A model generated the notes under the pieces. It did no database searches. It saw only the letters and a program-made list of their open reading frames with translations, and was not told the origin of the DNA. From positions 1 through 64,000 of the forward strand of contig JAAZNU010000039.1 of the NCBI GenBank assembly GCA_012798135.1: a stretch of DNA of 64,000 nt, written 5' to 3'. Source of the stretch: Veillonellaceae bacterium (lineage in GTDB: Bacteria > Bacillota_C > Negativicutes > UBA1444). Below, piece by piece: positions 44,305 to 54,746 of this stretch (positions are counted from its first letter, which is position 1; each line of letters begins with the position of its first letter). Position numbers and translations under genes: made by a program.

Positions 44305-45862
44305 ATATTCCTCCAGCCTTAATGATCAAGACGGGCTTGACGCCATGAACATGCTCGAAAAAGTCGGCTTTATCATCAAAGGTCCATTGCTCCAACGAAA
44401 AATCCTCCAGCGTATGGACCGTAAACTCCAAAGTGTCTCCATGCAGGCGAATATCACAGGAAAGGGCTTTTTGTCGGTGGCTGCGGTCAACTGCATCCGC
44501 CAGCCGGATCATGGAGGAAAGCTTAGCGACTTTGACCTTTTCCTCCTTAGTAAGGCGAGCGAAGTTCGAATCGAGATCGGACGGCGTTCCCTTGGAATGA
44601 TAATGAGCTATATTCGCAATTACCGCCTTTTCCTGTTCCGTAAACCCAATAATGTCAGAGGAAAGAATCAGTCGATACGAATAAAAGTAGTGCCGTCGTA
44701 AATTGACAAATTTGCCGATGTCATGAAGAATGGCCGCAACCTGCAGCAACTGCCGGTCACGCGAGCGCATTCCATGCAAGGAAGCCATGGCGTCGAAAAT
44801 TTTTAAAGAAACTTCTTCCACGGCCTGAGAATGGGGTCGCTCATAACAATACTTGGACCCGATATTGCGGACCAGGGAAAGCACTTGCTGCGACAGCGTC
44901 GAGATGAAGGCATCGTCGACTATTTCGGCCGCATGCAACAGAGAGACCCCATCAACCAGTTGGGCGTCGGGAAACAGGATCGCCGGCGCGTTGGTGATCG
45001 ATAAAATCTGATTATACAAAACGATAGTCGGCAACGCGATTTCCGCTTTGTTCTCACTTAAATGGTAGGTCTTCATCAACTGGGTAAGATTAAGGCTTTG
45101 CACCTCCTTATACAGGGACTGGAACTCCTGACGGCTTACACAGGTCAGGCCGCCGTCGGCGCCTTGGTTTAGCAGTTGCAGCAACAAATGGTTTTCGTTC
45201 CCCGAAGTCACGATGTATTTGATCGAATGCTGAGAAAGTTCCGCTTTTACCGGTTCAATCGAACTGGAAATATATTCAGACAAGGCATTGTGAAAATGAA
45301 CTGATTCCCGTTCGTTTTTATCGAAGCTTTCCTTGATTCGCACAGCACCGATATGAATGTTTTGCTGATAATGAATTACGCCGTTTTTCAGCAGCGTAAA
45401 TCCCAGACCGCCGGAAGAAATATCGACAAACAGCAGGGCCTCTTCCGGCTGTTCGATTTGATGCTTGCGGATCATGTGATATAGCGCTACATATTTAAAG
45501 AATATTTCTTGCAACATGTCGACGACTTCCAACTCGAAGCCGGTTCGGATCTGGATCTGATCCACCACATAATGCTGGTTCTGGGCCTCCCGCAAAGCGG
45601 TCGTGGCGATCACGCGGTAATCCCGAACGCCGTACTCCGTCAACAAACGTTTATAGCCCTTCAACAAGGCGCATAACTGTCCGGATGTAGTAAAGCTGAT
45701 CCGACCGGTTTTGAAGGTTTCTTCACCCAAGAAAACTTCCCGGGACGTTTTCTCAATCGCGCGCAAATCTCCTAAATCAACATACTCGCTGATTTGCAGA
45801 GTGATTTGTTCCGAACCGATATGAATGATCGCGAATAGGCGGGGCGCGTTTCTCTTGGCCAA
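44294..45862 (-). CDS. ppx: Exopolyphosphatase, Ppx/GppA type with HD domain
   Basis: A 522-residue protein. The N-terminal ASKHA-fold Ppx/GppA domain (about 1-305) contains I-A-T-T-A-L-R-E-A and D-I-S-S-G-G-L-G-F; the first phosphate loop reads I-H-I-G-S-E-Q, where most members have D-I-G-S-N-S. The C-terminal HD domain has I-L-H-D-I-G-K-F. It degrades polyphosphate or pppGpp. The start is TTG at 45862 with AAGGAGG eleven bases upstream. It is the first gene of the ppx-ppk-sixA operon. Confidence 0.9.
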   Translation of the reverse strand: MAKRNAPRLFAIIHIGSEQITLQISEYVDLGDLRAIEKTSREVFLGEETFKTGRISFTTSGQLCALLKGYKRLLTEYGVRDYRVIATTALREAQNQHYVVDQIQIRTGFELEVVDMLQEIFFKYVALYHMIRKHQIEQPEEALLFVDISSGGLGFTLLKNGVIHYQQNIHIGAVRIKESFDKNERESVHFHNALSEYISSSIEPVKAELSQHSIKYIVTSGNENHLLLQLLNQGADGGLTCVSRQEFQSLYKEVQSLNLTQLMKTYHLSENKAEIALPTIVLYNQILSITNAPAILFPDAQLVDGVSLLHAAEIVDDAFISTLSQQVLSLVRNIGSKYCYERPHSQAVEEVSLKIFDAMASLHGMRSRDRQLLQVAAILHDIGKFVNLRRHYFYSYRLILSSDIIGFTEQEKAVIANIAHYHSKGTPSDLDSNFARLTKEEKVKVAKLSSMIRLADAVDRSHRQKALSCDIRLHGDTLEFTVHTLEDFSLEQWTFDDKADFFEHVHGVKPVLIIKAGGIYGL

Positions 45863-45885
45863 GATTTCAGCCTCCTTATTAGGTT

Positions 45886-45913
45886 ATTGTATAATTCGAC
45901 AGTAATTTGACAA
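45886..45913 (-). promoter_or_regulatory. Probable promoter of the ppx-ppk-sixA operon
   Basis: On the minus strand TTGTCA (45913-45908) and TACAAT (45891-45886) are separated by 16 bases, about 25 bases before the ppx start codon. Confidence 0.6.
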
Positions 45914-46002
45914 ACCCTTGCCTGAATTGTTAAGTTTCCGTAAAACTAAAAATTCTTATCGTGAAAAATCTTGAAAGTACCCTAGATACCTGAAATCGGT
46001 TG

Positions 46003-46011
46003 TGATATACT
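46003..46011 (+). promoter_or_regulatory. Extended -10 promoter element of guaB
   Basis: TGATATACT is an extended -10 box (TGn plus TATACT) 30 bases before the guaB start. No good -35 box sits at the right distance. No purine-aptamer sequence is seen in the short leader. Confidence 0.5.
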
Positions 46012-46022
46012 ATTTAAAATAA

Positions 46023-47495
<1,473 letters not shown>

Positions 47496-47511
47496 CCGGG
47501 TCGGATCGGAT

Positions 47512-48246
47512 ATGGATAGTCGGGTAAATATTCTGGGTATTATGGTTGATCGAGTTACCATGCCGGAAGCATTAGCGCGCCTGGATGACTATATCCGGCA
47601 GCGCCGGCCCCGCCTGGTGGTAACCGCGAATGCGGAAATGGTGATGCTGGCGCAAAAAGATCGCCACCTGCGTGAGATTTTGAATTCGGCGGATCTCGTT
47701 CTCGCGGACGGCGCCGGCGTGGTCTGGGCGGCCGGCAAGCTCGGCCCGGGAGTACCGGAAAGAGTTGCCGGCTTCGATCTGACACAGGAACTATTGGCCC
47801 GAGCCGCCACGGCGAAGTACCGGATCTTCTGGCTGGGATCAGCGCCGGGAATTGCTGAAGCCGCCGCCAAAATCGCCGCAGAACGCCATCCCGGTTTTAT
47901 CACGGTCGGTATTCATGACGGTTATTTTGCAGCGGATGACCGCACGGTGATTCAAACGGTCCGGGATGCCCGGCCGGACATTTTGCTTTGCGCCCTCGGC
48001 GTTCCCAAACAGGAGAAATGGTTGCGGAAATATCTGCCGGGTCTACAGGTTCCGGTCTCCATCGGAATCGGCGGCACCTTCGACGTAATGGCCGGCAAGG
48101 TGCAACGGGCGCCCCTTTGGATGCAAAAAGCCGGCCTGGAGTGGTCCTATCGGTTGCTCCGACAACCCAGCCGCCTGATTCGCATGCTGGCGTTGCCGCA
48201 ATTCGTGCTGCGAGTTCTAAAGGCCGCATGGACAAGCCGCTCCTGA
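47512..48246 (+). CDS. tagA: WecG/TagA/CpsF family glycosyltransferase
   Basis: A 244-residue GT26 enzyme, usually N-acetylmannosaminyltransferase acting on undecaprenyl-diphospho-GlcNAc in teichoic acid or enterobacterial-antigen-like glycan synthesis. Signatures are T-A-N-A-E-M-V, A-D-G-A-G-V-V-W-A and C-A-L-G-V-P-K-Q-E, all typical. The acceptor in this diderm cell is uncertain. It follows guaB after 16 bases and may share its transcript. Confidence 0.92.
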   Translation: MDSRVNILGIMVDRVTMPEALARLDDYIRQRRPRLVVTANAEMVMLAQKDRHLREILNSADLVLADGAGVVWAAGKLGPGVPERVAGFDLTQELLARAATAKYRIFWLGSAPGIAEAAAKIAAERHPGFITVGIHDGYFAADDRTVIQTVRDARPDILLCALGVPKQEKWLRKYLPGLQVPVSIGIGGTFDVMAGKVQRAPLWMQKAGLEWSYRLLRQPSRLIRMLALPQFVLRVLKAAWTSRS

Positions 48247-48274
48247 ATGGTTTATAATGTGTTTGAATAAGGAA

Positions 48275-48303
48275 AGAGCAAGTGGACACACTTGCTTTTA
48301 TTC
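48275..48303 (+). terminator. Probable terminator after tagA
   Basis: AGCAAGTG / CACTTGCT stem (48277-48284 with 48289-48296) and GACA loop, followed by TTTATTCT. Moderate strength. Confidence 0.6.
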
Positions 48304-48340
48304 TGCTGCTACCGAATTCTTGAAGGTTGGAGGCGAATAG

Positions 48341-48979
48341 ATGACAGCTTTCCCGATTGTGAAAGAAGGCTGGCCTTTCATCGGGGTCATGATTTGCGTC
48401 ACAGCCTTTGTGGCTGTGGTTGTTAATATTTATTGGGCAATCTTGCCCGCCGTTGTTTGTTGTTTTTTTACTTACTTTTTTCGCAACCCTCCCCGCCAGG
48501 TCGAGTATAATTGTTTTCACCTGCTGTCGCCGGCCGACGGAAAAGTAATGAGCATCACCGATGTTCATGAGGGTGAATATCTTGGGGAAGACGGCAAAAA
48601 AGTAACCATTTTTTTATCGCCGTTTGATGTGCATGTCAACCGCAGCCCCATGGACGGAACCATCAAGTTTCAACAATATGTTTGCGGTCGTTTCCGGCCT
48701 GCTTATAAAGCGATCGCCGCCTGGGAAAACGAACGCCATGCCATTGGGATCGAATCTGAACATTGCCGGATTCTGGTTACGCAGATTGCCGGTATTCTGG
48801 CCCGTCGAATCGTCTCGTGGGTCACCTTGGGAACTGATCTTAAGCAGGGCCAGCTCTATGGCATGATCAAGTTTGGTTCCTGTACGGAAATCATCGTGCC
48901 GAACAACGTGGACATTCTCGTTCGCCAAGGACAAAGAGTACGGGCGGGGGTAACCATCATAGGGAGGATTTCATCTTGA
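48341..48979 (+). CDS. psd: Phosphatidylserine decarboxylase
   Basis: Makes phosphatidylethanolamine. The 212-residue short form has one N-terminal membrane segment pair (about 10-48), L-S-P-A-D-G-K-V, F-L-S-P-F-D-V-H-V-N-R and the self-cleavage site F-G-S-C near residue 188, where serine becomes the pyruvoyl group. GGAGG precedes the ATG. It overlaps pssA by TTGA. Confidence 0.95.
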   Translation: MTAFPIVKEGWPFIGVMICVTAFVAVVVNIYWAILPAVVCCFFTYFFRNPPRQVEYNCFHLLSPADGKVMSITDVHEGEYLGEDGKKVTIFLSPFDVHVNRSPMDGTIKFQQYVCGRFRPAYKAIAAWENERHAIGIESEHCRILVTQIAGILARRIVSWVTLGTDLKQGQLYGMIKFGSCTEIIVPNNVDILVRQGQRVRAGVTIIGRISS

Positions 48980-49638
48980 GCAAATCCTGGATTCCCAATG
49001 CGCTTACATCCATGAACCTGGTTTTTGGCGTATTCGCCGTGCTGACCGTTGCCCATGGTGATTTTACATTGGCAGCCTATTTTGTGGTGGCAGCGCTGGT
49101 CGCCGACAGCCTTGACGGCAGAGCCGCCCGCTACTTTGGTGTAAGCGGGGACTTCGGCAAAGAACTTGATTCACTGTGCGATCTAGGGTCGTTCGGAGTT
49201 GCTCCGGCGATCATAGCCTATCTATTTCTGTTGAAAGACTTCGGCTGGATTGGCTATGTCATCGCTGCTTTTTTTGCCTGCTGCGGCGCCTTCCGATTGG
49301 CGCGTTTCAATGTCAACGTATCAACGGTAAAGGGCTACTTCATGGGTTTGCCGATTCCCTGCGGCGGCGCTTTGGTAGCGACCATGACCATGATAAGTCC
49401 GGCTTTGCCAAATTGGTTGTTTGCTGCTTTTGTTGTTTTTGTCGGTTTTCTGATGGTCAGCAAGGTCAAATATCCCGACTTCAAAGGTCATGGCGAAAAA
49501 ATAAAACCAATGCCGGTTATTCTCACGTTACTGATCATCGTTGCCATGGTGTTCAAATTTCCGGCCAGTTGGTTGTTTGCACCCTTCTTTACATTTATGC
49601 TGTTTGGATTGATTAATAGTATTTTGACGACAAAGTAA
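48976..49638 (+). CDS. pssA: CDP-diacylglycerol-serine O-phosphatidyltransferase
   Basis: Makes phosphatidylserine, the substrate of the preceding decarboxylase. The 220-residue membrane enzyme has the CDP-alcohol phosphotransferase motif D-G-x2-A-R-x8-G-x3-D-x3-D, here D-G-R-A-A-R...G...D-S-L-C-D, and about six membrane helices. The start is TTG at 48976, within the psd stop. Confidence 0.95.
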   Translation: MSKSWIPNALTSMNLVFGVFAVLTVAHGDFTLAAYFVVAALVADSLDGRAARYFGVSGDFGKELDSLCDLGSFGVAPAIIAYLFLLKDFGWIGYVIAAFFACCGAFRLARFNVNVSTVKGYFMGLPIPCGGALVATMTMISPALPNWLFAAFVVFVGFLMVSKVKYPDFKGHGEKIKPMPVILTLLIIVAMVFKFPASWLFAPFFTFMLFGLINSILTTK

Positions 49639-49682
49639 ACATAAGCTAAAGGAAATAGCTGGGTAGTAGAAAGGACGTCCAA

Positions 49683-50960
49683 ATGAATTTTCCAATGGAT
49701 TTGATCATGATTCCCGTACAACTGATCGTGGTTTTTTTCACGCTATACTATTTTGTACTGGCTTTTTTCGGTTTGTTCCGAGCCCCCAAGAAAATCACCG
49801 CCCCGCCGGCAAAGCGCTTTGCCGTGTTGGTGGCTGCCCACAACGAAGAAGCGGTCATCGGTCAGCTGGTCGACAATTTTAACATTATGGATTATCCCCG
49901 ACATTTGTTCGACGTTTATGTTATCGCCGATAATTGTACCGACAAAACGGCCGCCGTGGCCCGCAACGTCGGCGCCATCGTTTTGGAACGCTTCGACCCC
50001 GGCAACCGCGGGAAAGGGTTCGCCATGGAATGGGGATTCGCCAAGATATTTGCCCGGGATCAACATTACGACGCCTTTGCTGTGTTTGATGCAGACAATA
50101 TCGTCGATCCGCAGTTTCTGCGCGTAATGAACCAGCATTTGCAGAAAGGCGAATTGGTTATCCAAGGCTATCTTGACGCCAAAAATCCCACCGATACCTG
50201 GGTCGCCGGTACGTTTGCCATTTGTTTCTGGGTGGTGGATCATATTTGGCATCTGGCGAAATATAACATCGGACTGAGCAGCTGTCTGGGCGGAACCGGC
50301 ATGGTGATTTCCACCGAATTGTTGAAACGGCACGGTTGGGGGGCCACCTGCCTGACGGAAGATCTCGAATTCACCATGAAATGCCTGCTGGAGGGAATCC
50401 CGACTTCTTGGGCGCATGATGCCATTGTATATGACGAAAAACCCCTGACGTTCATGCAGTCCTGGAATCAACGCAAACGCTGGGCTCAGGGACATTTTGA
50501 CGTCGCTTCCCGATTTATTCCCCGCTTGTTCGCGGAAGGCATCCGTCGCCGGGATATTCGCCTGCTGGATGGAATTCTGCATTTGTTCCAACCGCATTTT
50601 CTAATTTTGTCGACTGTGTTCGTCGTGCTGAGCATGATTCATCAGCATGTTCCGTTCTACACCAATATTTTATACACGATTCTGCCGGGGGAAGTGTGGG
50701 CCGTAGTGGCTGTTGGCCAATATATTTTCCCGCTCATTGTATTGACGAAAATCCGCGCACCGCTGAAATCTTGGTTTTACATGCTGCTATACCCTTTGTT
50801 CATCTACAGTTGGGTACCGGTGACCTTTATCGGCTATCACCAGCGCCACGACAAAAACTGGAGCCATACTCCACATTCACGAAGTCTCAGTTATCAGGAA
50901 GTCCTCGGAACTTTTCCCAAGGAAAGCTTGTTAAGCAAACAAACGGCCAACGAAAGGTGA
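49683..50960 (+). CDS. Family 2 glycosyltransferase, processive-type
   Basis: A 425-residue membrane protein. One N-terminal helix (about 8-30) is followed by a GT2 domain with V-A-A-H-N-E-E, I-A-D-N-C-T-D, D-A-D-N and the Q-x2-R-W motif (Q-R-K-R-W near 257), then three or four C-terminal helices. It resembles poly-GlcNAc or cellulose synthase-like enzymes without extra domains. It follows psd-pssA after 44 bases, pointing to an envelope glycolipid or polymer. The product is unknown. Confidence 0.88.
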   Translation: MNFPMDLIMIPVQLIVVFFTLYYFVLAFFGLFRAPKKITAPPAKRFAVLVAAHNEEAVIGQLVDNFNIMDYPRHLFDVYVIADNCTDKTAAVARNVGAIVLERFDPGNRGKGFAMEWGFAKIFARDQHYDAFAVFDADNIVDPQFLRVMNQHLQKGELVIQGYLDAKNPTDTWVAGTFAICFWVVDHIWHLAKYNIGLSSCLGGTGMVISTELLKRHGWGATCLTEDLEFTMKCLLEGIPTSWAHDAIVYDEKPLTFMQSWNQRKRWAQGHFDVASRFIPRLFAEGIRRRDIRLLDGILHLFQPHFLILSTVFVVLSMIHQHVPFYTNILYTILPGEVWAVVAVGQYIFPLIVLTKIRAPLKSWFYMLLYPLFIYSWVPVTFIGYHQRHDKNWSHTPHSRSLSYQEVLGTFPKESLLSKQTANER

Positions 50961-51005
50961 GTAGACGGCTCACTTTTTGCATTTCAGCATGAATGGAGTT
51001 CTGTG

Positions 51006-51383
51006 ATGTTTGAATTGACCATTGTCGAAGAATTTGAGGCGGCGCACCGTTTACCGGACTACGAAGGTAAATGTTGCCGTCTGCACGGCCATAACTGGAA
51101 AGTGGAAGTGGCGGTGCGGGGAGCCAAATTGGATTCCAGCGGTTTGCTCATCGACTTCAAGGTATTGAAGTCGCACGTTGCTGACGTGCTGGCAACGCTG
51201 GATCATTACTACCTGAATGAAACGCCGGCTTTTTTGACGCAGACGCCCACGGCCGAACATATCGCCCAATATATTTATGAATCTCTGTCTAAGCTGCCGG
51301 CATTCGGCGAACGAGTCAAAATAGCCGCGGTCAAAGTCTGGGAATCGCCGCGGTCTTGCGCCGCCTATATTCCGGAAGTATAA
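51006..51383 (+). CDS. queD: 6-carboxy-5,6,7,8-tetrahydropterin synthase
   Basis: First dedicated step of queuosine synthesis. The 125-residue protein has zinc ligands A-A-H-R-L and L-H-G-H-N-W and the catalytic cysteine in G-K-C-C-R-L. The ATG at 51006 is used; a GTG three bases earlier is also in frame. It lies four bases before queE. Confidence 0.93.
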   Translation: MFELTIVEEFEAAHRLPDYEGKCCRLHGHNWKVEVAVRGAKLDSSGLLIDFKVLKSHVADVLATLDHYYLNETPAFLTQTPTAEHIAQYIYESLSKLPAFGERVKIAAVKVWESPRSCAAYIPEV

Positions 51384-51387
51384 TGCC

Positions 51388-52140
51388 ATGACGAATAATA
51401 ATTTATCGGTCAATCTCGTGGAAATTTTTTCATCAATCCAGGGAGAAGGACTCTTTGTAGGCTGCCGGCAAGTGTTCGTTCGCTTGGCCGGCTGTAATCT
51501 TTCCTGCCGGTATTGCGATACGCGGGAATCTTTTGCGGCCCCAGCCGCCGCTCGGGTGGAAACTGAGCCCGGGAGCCGGGAATTCCATTCGCTGGCCAAC
51601 CCTGTAGGCGGGTTCGGGTTGCGGGACGCGGTCGCCAACCTGTGCCGCAGTCAACATCATTCCGTCAGCCTGACCGGCGGAGAGCCGTTGCTTCAGCCCC
51701 AGGCGGTTTCCATCCTGTCACCGTTGCGACGGCAGGGAGTACGCCTGTATCTGGAAACGAACGGCACGTTGCCGGGGATATTGCGGCAAACAATTCAGGA
51801 TATCGACATTGTATCCATGGATTTCAAACTCCCCAGCGATTTGGCTGGCCAAAATTTCTGGCGGGAACATGCCGAGTTCCTTCAGGTTGCCAGTCAGCGC
51901 GAGGTCTTCGTGAAAATTGTTTTGAGCAACGACACAAAGCAGGACGAAATGAAGCAGGCCATCCAGTTGATTGCCGACGTCAACACATCGATTCCTCTGA
52001 TTCTGCAGCCGGTAACGCCAATTAACGGGGTACTGCCGATACATCCCGACCATGTGTTGCGCTGGCAGGACTTCGCGCTGACCAAGCTGCGGGATGTCAG
52101 GGTAATCCCCCAGACCCACAAAATCATGGGACAATTATAA
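51388..52140 (+). CDS. queE: 7-carboxy-7-deazaguanine synthase
   Basis: Radical-SAM enzyme that forms the deazaguanine ring from the QueD product. The 250-residue protein has S-I-Q-G-E-G and the cluster motif A-G-C-N-L-S-C-R-Y-C-D-T (C-x3-C-x2-C) at about residues 33-40. Paired with queD; queC and queF are not in the window. Confidence 0.93.
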   Translation: MTNNNLSVNLVEIFSSIQGEGLFVGCRQVFVRLAGCNLSCRYCDTRESFAAPAAARVETEPGSREFHSLANPVGGFGLRDAVANLCRSQHHSVSLTGGEPLLQPQAVSILSPLRRQGVRLYLETNGTLPGILRQTIQDIDIVSMDFKLPSDLAGQNFWREHAEFLQVASQREVFVKIVLSNDTKQDEMKQAIQLIADVNTSIPLILQPVTPINGVLPIHPDHVLRWQDFALTKLRDVRVIPQTHKIMGQL

Positions 52141-52158
52141 TAAAGGCAGGGACTCATT

Positions 52159-52932
52159 TTGCGCATTTTATTGACAAACGATGATGGTATCCGGGCCCCG
52201 GGAATTCAGGCGCTGTGGGACAGTCTGAAAACAATCGCGGAAATTGTTGTAGCGGCGCCCAGCCGTCAGCAAAGCGCCACCGGCCATTCTATCACTGTCT
52301 ACCATCCCATCTGGGTCAACGAACAAACGTTCAACGATTCCCGGATTACTGGCTGGCGAATTGGCGGCACCCCGGCCGACAGCGTCAAAATCGCTCTGGA
52401 CACTTTGATGACGGGGAAGCCGGATTTAGTAATTTCCGGTATTAATCACGGACCAAACCTGGCGACCGACGTGTTATATTCTGGAACTGTCAGCGCCGCC
52501 GTCGAAGGAGCGATGCACGGAATTCCGGCCATTGCCCTTTCTCTGGCTACCGATGCAGAACCGGACTTTGCGCCGGCGGCCGCTTTTTGCCGCGGTATCG
52601 TGCAACAAATCATCAATAAGACATTCCCGTGTTTCAGTCTGCTGAACATTAACGTGCCGGCCGTTCCAGACGCTGAAATCCAAGGGGTTGCCATTACGAA
52701 ACTAGGCTGTATCGAATATGAAAACGCGTTTGAGCGGCGAGTGGACCCTCGCGGGCATGTCTATTACTGGATGGCGGGAACGCCCATGGAAACACCGAAT
52801 CCCGGGGATACCGATGTTGTGGCGATTCGTTCCAACAAAATTTCAGTAACCCCTATTCATTTTGACTTGACGGATTATACACTTCTTAAGGATTTTCAGC
52901 ATTGGAATTCTGCCAACAGCAGGATTTTTTAA
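52159..52932 (+). CDS. surE: 5'/3'-nucleotidase SurE
   Basis: A 257-residue metal-dependent nucleotidase with L-L-T-N-D-D-G at its start, A-P-S-R-Q-Q-S-A-T-G-H and S-G-I-N-H-G-P-N. It dephosphorylates nucleoside monophosphates and can act on short polyphosphates. The start is TTG at 52159 with AGGCAGGGACTC upstream, 18 bases after queE. Confidence 0.95.
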   Translation: MRILLTNDDGIRAPGIQALWDSLKTIAEIVVAAPSRQQSATGHSITVYHPIWVNEQTFNDSRITGWRIGGTPADSVKIALDTLMTGKPDLVISGINHGPNLATDVLYSGTVSAAVEGAMHGIPAIALSLATDAEPDFAPAAAFCRGIVQQIINKTFPCFSLLNINVPAVPDAEIQGVAITKLGCIEYENAFERRVDPRGHVYYWMAGTPMETPNPGDTDVVAIRSNKISVTPIHFDLTDYTLLKDFQHWNSANSRIF

Positions 52933-53000
52933 CTTTTTCGCGAAGATAGATGATTTGGGTTTTACAATTTTGCTTTCGGCATTAAGTTTCGTGAAAGTGG

Positions 53001-54746
53001 GTGAGCGTGATCAAAAAGTTATTGACCGGCAACGAGGCGATCGCTCGCGGAGCCTATGAAGCAGGAGTTCGGGTTGCCTGCGCCTACCCCGGTACTCCGA
53101 GCACGGAAATTCTGGAAAATATCGCACAGTACCCGGAAATCAACGCGCAGTGGTCGACCAACGAAAAAGTGGCGGTGGAAGTGGCCTATGGCGCTTCAAT
53201 CGCCGGTGCCCGCGTTCTGGCGGCTATGAAGCACGTCGGCGTCAACGTGGCGGCTGACCCGTTATTCACGGCCGGCTATAACGGCGTTAACGGCGGCTTT
53301 GTCCTGATTTCCGCCGATGATCCCGGTATGCACAGTTCGCAGGACGAGCAGGACAACCGGTATTACGCCAAATTCATGAAACTGGCGCTACTCGAACCAG
53401 TTGATAGCCAGGAAGCCAAAGACTTTGTAGCAGTCGCCCTGGAAATCAGCGAGCAGTTCGATACCCCGGTCATGCTGCGCAGCACCACCAGAATTTCACA
53501 CTCCAAAAGCCTTGTCGAACTGGGAAATCGAACGGATATACCGGTGAAACCTTACAAAAAACACCCCTCAAAATATTTCGTTGTGCCGGCGAATCAGCGC
53601 CCCAAGCGCCCGCTGATCGAGGACCGGCTGGCTCGGTTGGCTGAATATGCGGATGCTTTTCCCGGTAACCGGGTGGAAGGCAGCGGTCGCGATTTCGCGG
53701 TCATCACCAGCGGTCCGGGATATCTTTATGCGCGGGAAGCTTTGGGTGACCGGGCAACTTATCTGAAGCTCAGCATGACCTGGCCCTTGCCGGAAGGTTT
53801 GATTCGTGACTTTATCGGCCAACATGACAAAGTCTATGTGATCGAGGAAGGGGAACCCTTTCTCGAAGAGCAGATCAAGACCCTTGGTCTACCTGTCGTC
53901 GGCAAGACTGTCTTTCCCCGCATTGGCGAACTGAGTGCCGCCATTATTCGAGAAAAATTACTGGGGGTTCGTCTGCCGCTGTTGCAGGTGGACTGTTCGG
54001 AGGTGCCCGGACGGCCGCCGGTATTGTGCGCAGGCTGTCCGCACCGCGGCGTGTTCGCGGCGATCACGAAAGTAGCGGACGTTATCACGAGCGACATCGG
54101 CTGCTATTCGCTGGGGTACCTGCCGCCTTTGAGCGCTGGCGATACCTGCATCGACATGGGCGCCAGCATCCCCAACGCGCTGGGATTCTCCAAAGTAATG
54201 CCCGATCGGAAAATCGTCGCCACCATCGGTGATTCGACATTTTTACACTCCGGCATTACCGGCTTGATTGATGTAGTCTACAATCGAGCGCCGGTTACGG
54301 TAGTAATCCTGGATAACAGTATTACCGGCATGACTGGCCATCAGCAGAACCCGGCGACCGGATTCGATATCAACGGCAACCCGGCGCCGCAGGTTCACCT
54401 CGAGGAATTCGTCATGGCCTGCGGGATCACCAAGATCTGGCTGGTTGACGCCTATGACCTGCAAGCGGTGGAATCCGCCTTGCGGGAAGCAGTCGCGACC
54501 CGGGAACCGGCGGTAATCATTGCCCGTCGTCCCTGCATGCTGATCCTGCCTAAGGAGCCTCGGGACGTCTATGAAGTGGTGACCGACGCCTGCAAGCTTT
54601 GCCGTTCCTGCCTGAAAATCGGCTGTCCGGCCATTGAACTGAAAGAGGGCCGGATTCGAATCGAAGCCCAAATGTGCGCTGGTTGCGGAATTTGCCAACA
54701 GATTTGCAAGTTTCAGGCCATCCGGAAGGTGGGTGGGGAAGAATGA
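53001..54746 (+). CDS. iorA: Indolepyruvate:ferredoxin oxidoreductase, alpha subunit
   Basis: Oxidatively decarboxylates aryl-pyruvates to acyl-CoA with ferredoxin as acceptor, or the reverse. The 581-residue protein has the pyrimidine-binding domain at the N-terminus (A-Y-P-G-T-P-S-T-E), a thiamine-diphosphate domain (G-D-S-T-F-L-H-S-G) and two C-terminal 4Fe-4S motifs (C-K-L-C-R-S-C and C-A-G-C-G-I-C). GTG at 53001 or 53007 can start it. It overlaps iorB by ATGA and opens the ten-gene unit. Confidence 0.95.
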   Translation: MSVIKKLLTGNEAIARGAYEAGVRVACAYPGTPSTEILENIAQYPEINAQWSTNEKVAVEVAYGASIAGARVLAAMKHVGVNVAADPLFTAGYNGVNGGFVLISADDPGMHSSQDEQDNRYYAKFMKLALLEPVDSQEAKDFVAVALEISEQFDTPVMLRSTTRISHSKSLVELGNRTDIPVKPYKKHPSKYFVVPANQRPKRPLIEDRLARLAEYADAFPGNRVEGSGRDFAVITSGPGYLYAREALGDRATYLKLSMTWPLPEGLIRDFIGQHDKVYVIEEGEPFLEEQIKTLGLPVVGKTVFPRIGELSAAIIREKLLGVRLPLLQVDCSEVPGRPPVLCAGCPHRGVFAAITKVADVITSDIGCYSLGYLPPLSAGDTCIDMGASIPNALGFSKVMPDRKIVATIGDSTFLHSGITGLIDVVYNRAPVTVVILDNSITGMTGHQQNPATGFDINGNPAPQVHLEEFVMACGITKIWLVDAYDLQAVESALREAVATREPAVIIARRPCMLILPKEPRDVYEVVTDACKLCRSCLKIGCPAIELKEGRIRIEAQMCAGCGICQQICKFQAIRKVGGEE

